Shown here: positions 6,337-10,262 of the stretch, piece by piece
Position numbering within the stretch: position 1 is the stretch's first letter
Layout of the letters: each line of letters starts with the position of its first letter
Assembly (NCBI GenBank): GCA_016214425.1
Contig: JACRON010000111.1
Coordinates: forward strand, 1-10,262
Reading direction: 5' to 3'
DNA from: Nitrospirota bacterium
Lineage (GTDB): Bacteria; Nitrospirota; CAKKRA01; 9FT-COMBO-42-15
DNA: 10,262 bases
The notes under the pieces: generated by a model
What the model was told of the DNA's origin: nothing
Databases searched by the model: none
What the model saw: the letters and a program-made list of their open reading frames with translations, nothing else
Position numbers and translations under genes: made by a program

Positions 6337-7801
6337 CTATTGCCTTTTTCACCATCTCTGCTGCCTTTCTGCCTGTCATAAATGCAGAAGGGATGCCGCC
6401 GGGATTAAATGTCCAGTGGCCTGCAAGAAAGAGATTCTTTATCGGCGACCTTTGCGGCAGTTTATTCTGCTCATCTGCATCCATGCTCCATCCAGATGAT
6501 GCTCCCATGCTGTTCAATGTGTATCTATTAAATGTCAGAGGCGATGCAGCCTCCTTCACTACAATATTTTTTTTAATGCCGGGTATAGCCTCATCAGCAA
6601 GCTCTATTAATGAATCAGCAGTCTTTTCCTTCCACTTTTTATATTCTTCTTTATCCATCTTTTCCTTCTCAAACCACGGCCTTGCCAAATCATCTCCAAA
6701 TGCGCCGATTATAACTACATGTCTGCCTTCTGGCGCAAGCCCTTTATCAGATAATGTTGGAATGCCAATGCCAATAAAATTGTCTTTTTCCGGAAAATAC
6801 CACATTATCGGGTTGACTGAGGACCCCTTTAAATCCATATCAACGCCAAGATACACATAGAAAAATGATTCAGATAACCTCCATTTTTTAAGATTATCAA
6901 GATACTTTTGCGGCGCACCTGCATCTCCATTTAACATCTCAAAAAAGGTCTGTCTCGCATCTGCATTGGAGATCACTGCCTTTGCATTTATAATAGTATT
7001 GTCAGAGAGCTTAACACCCTTTGCCTGATTGTCCTCTGTAATTATCTTTGCAACCTTTTTGTTATACAATATCTCGCCTTTCAGCCTTTTAAAATTCTCT
7101 GTCAGCACATCAGAAACCTTCTGCATCCCGTTTTTTGGATAATATCCGTCTGCATTATAAATAACATTCCAAAACCATGAGAGCATCATCATGGACACAT
7201 TTGGAAATATAGCTGCAATCTTTAATATCCTTCTCAAATCCCTGTCTTTTACAAGACTGTCAACAATGTCAGCGCCCTTCTTTCTGTAATATCTTGCTAT
7301 ATTCGGAAACCTCAGCGGGAAAACAGCATTAAATAAGAACCTTGACAAAGTATTCATGGAATCAGGGTCTGTTTTAAAAAGCCTGTACATCTCATCTGTA
7401 ATCCTGCCCTGAATCGCAAAAAAATTTTCTATGCCCTCTGCCTCTTTGGGAAAAGTATTTTTTAAATATGCAATCGCCTCCTGCCTTCCTTTAGGGATAA
7501 TATATCTTCCATTTGATGTAATAACCTCCATCAATGGATTAATCTGAACAAACTCTATGCTTCTTTCAATGCCAAGCTCCTGCAGGATTTTATAGACAAC
7601 CCCATCCTCGCCGCACTGGCTTATCCAGTGAACTGCAGCGTCAAAATTAAATCCCTTTCTCTCAAAGGATGACAAACAGCCTCCAGGCCTTGTATGCTGT
7701 TCAATAATAAGCGTTGAACAGCCCTCCTTTGCAAGAAAATTCCCTGCTGTGAGCCCCCCTATGCCAGCACCGATTATGATTGCATCGTAGGTTTTAGACA
7801 C
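6323..7801 (-). CDS. CrtI/CrtO-like FAD-dependent oxidoreductase (phytoene desaturase family), paralogue 1
   Basis: I place the start at the GTG at 7801 (492 residues) because GGAG lies 9 nt upstream and the FAD motif then begins at the usual distance. The frame is open nine codons further, to a TTG at 7828 that has no ribosome binding site. The protein has YDAIIIGAGIGGLTAG (5-20 from the GTG) and IIEQHTRPGGCLSS (32-45) at the N-terminus, SNAD at 278-281, and LFLAGHWTFNPGGIPSAFMT (457-476) at the C-terminus, the pattern of carotenoid desaturase/isomerase-like flavoproteins. Length is typical of CrtI, CrtO and CRTISO relatives. No transmembrane segment is clear, though a hydrophobic stretch near 200-213 could touch a membrane. 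It pairs with the divergent paralogue downstream, and both probably act on related, perhaps polyene or hydrophobic, intermediates. The exact reaction cannot be assigned. Confidence 0.88.
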   Translation of the reverse strand: MSKTYDAIIIGAGIGGLTAGNFLAKEGCSTLIIEQHTRPGGCLSSFERKGFNFDAAVHWISQCGEDGVVYKILQELGIERSIEFVQINPLMEVITSNGRYIIPKGRQEAIAYLKNTFPKEAEGIENFFAIQGRITDEMYRLFKTDPDSMNTLSRFLFNAVFPLRFPNIARYYRKKGADIVDSLVKDRDLRRILKIAAIFPNVSMMMLSWFWNVIYNADGYYPKNGMQKVSDVLTENFKRLKGEILYNKKVAKIITEDNQAKGVKLSDNTIINAKAVISNADARQTFFEMLNGDAGAPQKYLDNLKKWRLSESFFYVYLGVDMDLKGSSVNPIMWYFPEKDNFIGIGIPTLSDKGLAPEGRHVVIIGAFGDDLARPWFEKEKMDKEEYKKWKEKTADSLIELADEAIPGIKKNIVVKEAASPLTFNRYTLNSMGASSGWSMDADEQNKLPQRSPIKNLFLAGHWTFNPGGIPSAFMTGRKAAEMVKKAIVSEK

Positions 7802-7861
7802 TTCGCTTCGCTCCAATGCAGAACTCAAGAAACTAATACTAACGCATTATTTATGTTAAAT

Positions 7862-7968
7862 AAATCTCCCCTAACCCCTCTTTTCCAAAGAGGGGAACAC
7901 ACCCCTTTATCCCCTCTTAATAGAGGGGAAAGTTTCCCCCTTTGAAAAAGGGGGATTAAGGGGGATTT
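7862..7968. repeat. Palindromic repeat element D, three hairpins
   Basis: About 107 bp of CCCCTC/GAGGGG-type repeat lies between the second radical SAM gene and the first flavoprotein gene. The hairpins are CCCCTCTTT (7875-7883) with 7887-7895, CCCCTCT (7911-7917) with 7922-7928, and CCCCCTTT (7936-7943) with 7947-7954, all perfectly paired. The outer ends are imperfect inverted repeats (AAATCTCCCCTAA against TTAAGGGGGATTT). No poly-T tract follows on the minus strand, so I do not call it a terminator. Confidence 0.85.
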
Positions 7969-8020
7969 TAAAAATTAGCATTACACAATAATGTAACAGG
8001 ACTTATTGCATTTGTATTAT

Positions 8021-8066
8021 CCCAATTTTTAAATTTTCATTTTTCACTTTTCAATTTGCAATTCAA
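8021..8066. repeat. AT-rich degenerate repeat, copy 2
   Basis: This is the second copy of the stretch at 6294, sharing the exact 17-mer at 8033-8049. It supplies the final residues (about VELQIEK) and the stop of the displaced C-terminus of the second radical SAM gene. Between it and element D, bases 7969-8020 show nothing recognisable. Confidence 0.6.
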
Positions 8067-8247
8067 CATTCGCAGAATGTTGCCCCCTTACCCTTCTCCA
8101 ATCCGCCTCAAATGTATTTCTCAATCCCATCTGCATTGACAACCCTGCAATCATTGTTCCAAGCGAACCGGGCCCCAATCTCTTCATTATACGATTGTAT
8201 GTGTATGCGCTCTTTCTCAGTTTATATAAAAGCCCTTCCATCTCCGA
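8044..8247 (-). pseudogene. Displaced C-terminal domain of the second radical SAM protein (frameshifted remnant)
   Basis: In a frame shifted by one base from the radical SAM gene, this stretch encodes SEMEGLLYKLRKSAYTYNRI followed by MKRLG and about 40 more residues. It resembles the C-terminus of the neighbouring radical SAM protein, which reads PEELLDGVNWLWNRT followed by IWKRL. The matching frame therefore begins just where the main frame runs into GDGRAFI and a stop at 8222. Joining the two parts gives about 461 residues, a usual length for this family. A small deletion of two (or five) bases near 8245-8255 would explain it, since a residue or two also seems missing between HPK and the EME. 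A sequencing or assembly error is equally possible. It has no start of its own that looks real. Confidence 0.7.
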
Positions 8248-9430
8248 TCTTCGGATGTTTGTAAAGGCTGTGGCACGCATCCCAGTTCTCCCATGAATTG
8301 CTGTGATAGAGCCTGCCCTTATATTCATCCCATAATGCTGTGCCCGGAAGAGGAACAAGCAAAAATGGAATTGGTATTACGCCTGTCTCATCGCAGAATG
8401 CCAATGTCTTATCAAAGGTATCCTCTGTATCAGTATCAAAGCCCAGGACAAAAAAGCCAATTACCAATATGCCGTAAGACTGAATCTTTTTTATAGCAGA
8501 CTTTATTTTTATAAAATCTATACTCCCTGTCTGCTGCCTCAGCTTTGATGTAACACCTGTCTCTTTTAGCGTCAGCTCATTTACTGATTCAATGCCGACA
8601 AACACAGCAAAGAGCCCGCTCTCTGCTGCCTTTTTCAGCACCTTGTCTCCGTCCTTATCGTATCCAATAGAAAGCGTGCCTGCGCCATGCCATCTGTTAA
8701 ACCCCTTTCTCTCTGCTATTTTTGAATAAAGCTCATGTCTGTAATCAAGGTCATTAAAAATATCATCGTCTCCAAGAAACCAGAACCTTCCCATTGTCAT
8801 CAATTCATTCACAACATCATCAACCGGTCTGTGCCGAACCTTGTTTCCATAAAATCCTGTTGTGCCGCAAAATTTGCATGCATAGGGGCATCCCCTTGTG
8901 CTGACAATGGAATCAAAGAGGTATCTGCTCTTTAACAAATCCCTCCGAGCAAAGGACGCGCCTTTGGATAAATCAGGCCTTGCCATTGCAATATATACAT
9001 CTTCCTTTGGAAGTCCCTTTGTATCATAATACGGCCCAGCAACATAAAACCTCTTTGCCCTGCCCTCTCTAAGGTCTTTGAGAAACCTCGGCCATGTCTC
9101 CTCTGCCTCGCCGATAAATACTGCATCAGCATGCCTTGCTGCCTCTATTGGCATTGCAGATGTGTGATGTCCTCCTAACACAACCTTTGCGCCCTTTTCC
9201 CTGAATCTGTCTGCAATCATGTATGACTCATCTGCCATCGGCGTCTTTACGCTGATTGCAGCAATATCAGGCGCATCATTATAATCAATCCTTTCGCGGA
9301 GCATGTTCACAAGCTCCACATCAATCCCCTTTGGCGTTATTGCAGCAAGATATGGAAGCACATAGGGGACTGTTGCGCCCATTGCCTTTGGATTGCCCTT
9401 ATGCGTTGGATAAATTATTTTTAGCCGCAT
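8222..9430 (-). CDS. B12-binding-type radical SAM protein, C-terminus cut by a frameshift
   Basis: The 402-residue frame starts MRLKIIYPTH, typical for this class, and overlaps the previous gene by 32 nt. Residues 1-125 form a Rossmann-like cobalamin-binding region with KVVLGGHHTSAMPIEAA (82-98) and FIGEAEETW (105-113); the classical DxHxxG signature is not visible, as is common in this subgroup. The radical SAM core follows, with STRGCPYACKFC (177-188), so C181, C185 and C188 bind the [4Fe-4S] cluster, and FLGDDDIFND (218-227) and GIES (279-282) are typical strand motifs. Relatives (BchE, HpnP and many uncharacterised proteins) methylate unactivated carbons or perform oxidative cyclisation, using SAM and often cobalamin. 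The frame stops early at 8222; the expected C-terminal domain is encoded in another frame down to 8044. Whether the gene is functional depends on that frameshift being real. Confidence 0.9.
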   Translation of the reverse strand: MRLKIIYPTHKGNPKAMGATVPYVLPYLAAITPKGIDVELVNMLRERIDYNDAPDIAAISVKTPMADESYMIADRFREKGAKVVLGGHHTSAMPIEAARHADAVFIGEAEETWPRFLKDLREGRAKRFYVAGPYYDTKGLPKEDVYIAMARPDLSKGASFARRDLLKSRYLFDSIVSTRGCPYACKFCGTTGFYGNKVRHRPVDDVVNELMTMGRFWFLGDDDIFNDLDYRHELYSKIAERKGFNRWHGAGTLSIGYDKDGDKVLKKAAESGLFAVFVGIESVNELTLKETGVTSKLRQQTGSIDFIKIKSAIKKIQSYGILVIGFFVLGFDTDTEDTFDKTLAFCDETGVIPIPFLLVPLPGTALWDEYKGRLYHSNSWENWDACHSLYKHPKIGDGRAFI

Positions 9431-10262
9431 CCCTTTTATAGCCTTCTTTCATCCAGATTGGCGTGTCCACAATCGGATGAATCTTTTTATGGAGATATTT
9501 CATTGCATAGTTCATCACCACAAAATATAAAAACTGCGGTGTGCCGACAAGCCTTTTCCATATTGATGTATGCGAGAGCGTCCTGTTCCAGAGCCAGTTC
9601 ACGCCGTCCAGCAGCTCTTCCGGCTTCATCTGCTTTGGCTTGAACACAACATGCGTGCAGTCATAATTATCCCAGTTCCTGTCAGTGATCCTTCCCTCTG
9701 CCTCAAGTTTTTTGTGAAGACCTGTGCTCGGAAGCGGTGTGGAGATGAGGAAGAAGGACGAATCTATCTTATTCCTGTTGATAAACTCCAACGTCTTCTC
9801 AAAGACAGAGACATCATCAGAATCAAGCCCAAATATAAAGCTCGCCATGATGCCGATGCCGTGGTCATGGAGCTTTTTTATCTGCCATTCAAAGTCTGCT
9901 GCCTTGTTAAAGCTCTTTCCCATTTTGTTGAGATTATCCTGCGATACAGATTCAAAGCCGATTGCAAGGCTCACGCATCCGCTCTTCTGCGCTAATTTTA
10001 ATAACTCATCATCCCTTGCAATGGATATTGTAGAATAGCTCTGCCATTTTACATTGTATGGAATCAGCATATTAAAAAGCTCTTTTGCATAAGCCTTGTT
10101 GCCGATGATGTTGCTGTCAGCAAAGAATATGGCATCGCGGGGATATGGAGACTTAAATCTTGCGAGGCCTTTTCTTACAGGCTGCTCTGAAACTATCTTT
10201 ATCTCTCTTTCAACATCCTTTACAGGCCTGTATCTGAACTTTCCGCCGTAGAATGATGAAAC
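9399..10262 (-). CDS. B12-type radical SAM protein, N-terminus off the window
   Basis: The frame is open to the right edge; 287 residues are visible, upstream of the internal ATG at 10070 as well. The first visible residues, VSSFYGGKFRYRPVKDVERE, are what normally follows the CxxxCxxC cluster motif, so the cluster cysteines and any B12-binding domain lie just outside. FFADSNIIGNKAYAKELF, then SLAIGFESVSQDNL and GIMASFIFGLDSDD, are the usual radical SAM barrel strands. The C-terminal domain, with NWDNYDCTHVVFKPKQMKPE and a hydrophobic helix before MKYLHKKI, matches the displaced C-terminus of the next gene. The two proteins are paralogues in tandem, overlapping by 32 nt, and may work on successive steps or as partners. 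Reaction class: SAM radical chemistry such as methylation or cyclisation; substrate unknown. Confidence 0.9.
   Translation of the reverse strand, partial: VSSFYGGKFRYRPVKDVEREIKIVSEQPVRKGLARFKSPYPRDAIFFADSNIIGNKAYAKELFNMLIPYNVKWQSYSTISIARDDELLKLAQKSGCVSLAIGFESVSQDNLNKMGKSFNKAADFEWQIKKLHDHGIGIMASFIFGLDSDDVSVFEKTLEFINRNKIDSSFFLISTPLPSTGLHKKLEAEGRITDRNWDNYDCTHVVFKPKQMKPEELLDGVNWLWNRTLSHTSIWKRLVGTPQFLYFVVMNYAMKYLHKKIHPIVDTPIWMKEGYKRDAAKNNLSNA

Noticed and set aside
7801..7828. TTG at 7828 as the start of the first flavoprotein
   Set aside because: There is no ribosome binding site before it, while the GTG at 7801 has GGAG at 9 nt and gives the usual spacing to the FAD motif. It remains possible.
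7862..7968. Hairpins of the repeat elements as rho-independent terminators
   Set aside because: No T-run follows the stems on the minus strand, the hairpins are many and shared among elements, and the genes on both sides look like one operon.
8044..8358. A separate 104-residue gene overlapping the second radical SAM gene
   Set aside because: Its first third overlaps the radical SAM frame and has no family features, while the rest matches the missing radical SAM C-terminus. It is better explained as a frameshifted end of that gene.

Overview
The window holds nine genes, all on the minus strand, packed as one co-directional block with short gaps or overlaps. It reads as the inside of a single operon whose promoter and first gene(s) lie beyond the right edge and whose last visible gene runs off the left edge. 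Moderate-to-low GC, Shine-Dalgarno-like sites (GGAGG at 2667-2671 and 4700-4704), a tungsten-type aldehyde:ferredoxin oxidoreductase and two oxygen-sensitive radical SAM enzymes point to an anaerobic bacterium. The many GC-rich palindromic repeats between genes resemble those of Nitrospirota, Desulfobacterota and related uncultured lineages, but I cannot fix the phylum.

Layout in the direction of transcription (right to left): (1) a B12-type radical SAM protein without its N-terminus (9399-10262); (2) a second B12-type radical SAM protein (8222-9430) whose C-terminal domain continues in another frame to 8044, so it looks frameshifted; (3) a CrtI/CrtO-like FAD oxidoreductase (6323-7801); (4) a second, divergent CrtI-like FAD oxidoreductase (4806-6167); (5) a U32 peptidase-like protein with two groups of four cysteines and a C-terminal domain (3251-4693); (6) a small SRPBCC ligand-binding protein interrupted in frame by a repeat element (2778-3248); (7) an 82-residue PCP_red-like protein that aligns without gaps to the C-terminus of the U32 protein (2413-2661); (8) an aldehyde:ferredoxin oxidoreductase (488-2365); (9) a ketopantoate-reductase-family protein translationally coupled to it (1-491).

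No single known pathway that I recognise contains this set. All the redox chemistry is of the oxygen-independent type: B12 radical SAM for methylation or cyclisation, FAD desaturases/isomerases, a U32 Fe-S protein (compare UbiU/UbiV in anaerobic ubiquinone hydroxylation), a W-enzyme acting on aldehydes or carboxylates, an SRPBCC hydrophobic-ligand fold, and a domain otherwise known from the BchB subunit of dark protochlorophyllide reductase. A working inference is an anaerobic pathway that builds or remodels a hydrophobic, probably lipid, isoprenoid or tetrapyrrole-like, molecule.

Four of the gene junctions, and one gene interior, carry modular palindromic repeats. These elements have visibly shaped the genes: one adds about 41 codons to the SRPBCC gene, one abuts its short C-terminus, and an AT-rich repeat forms the 3' ends of two genes. 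No stretch longer than 300 bases lacks a gene. I saw no tRNA, rRNA, CRISPR array or transposase.
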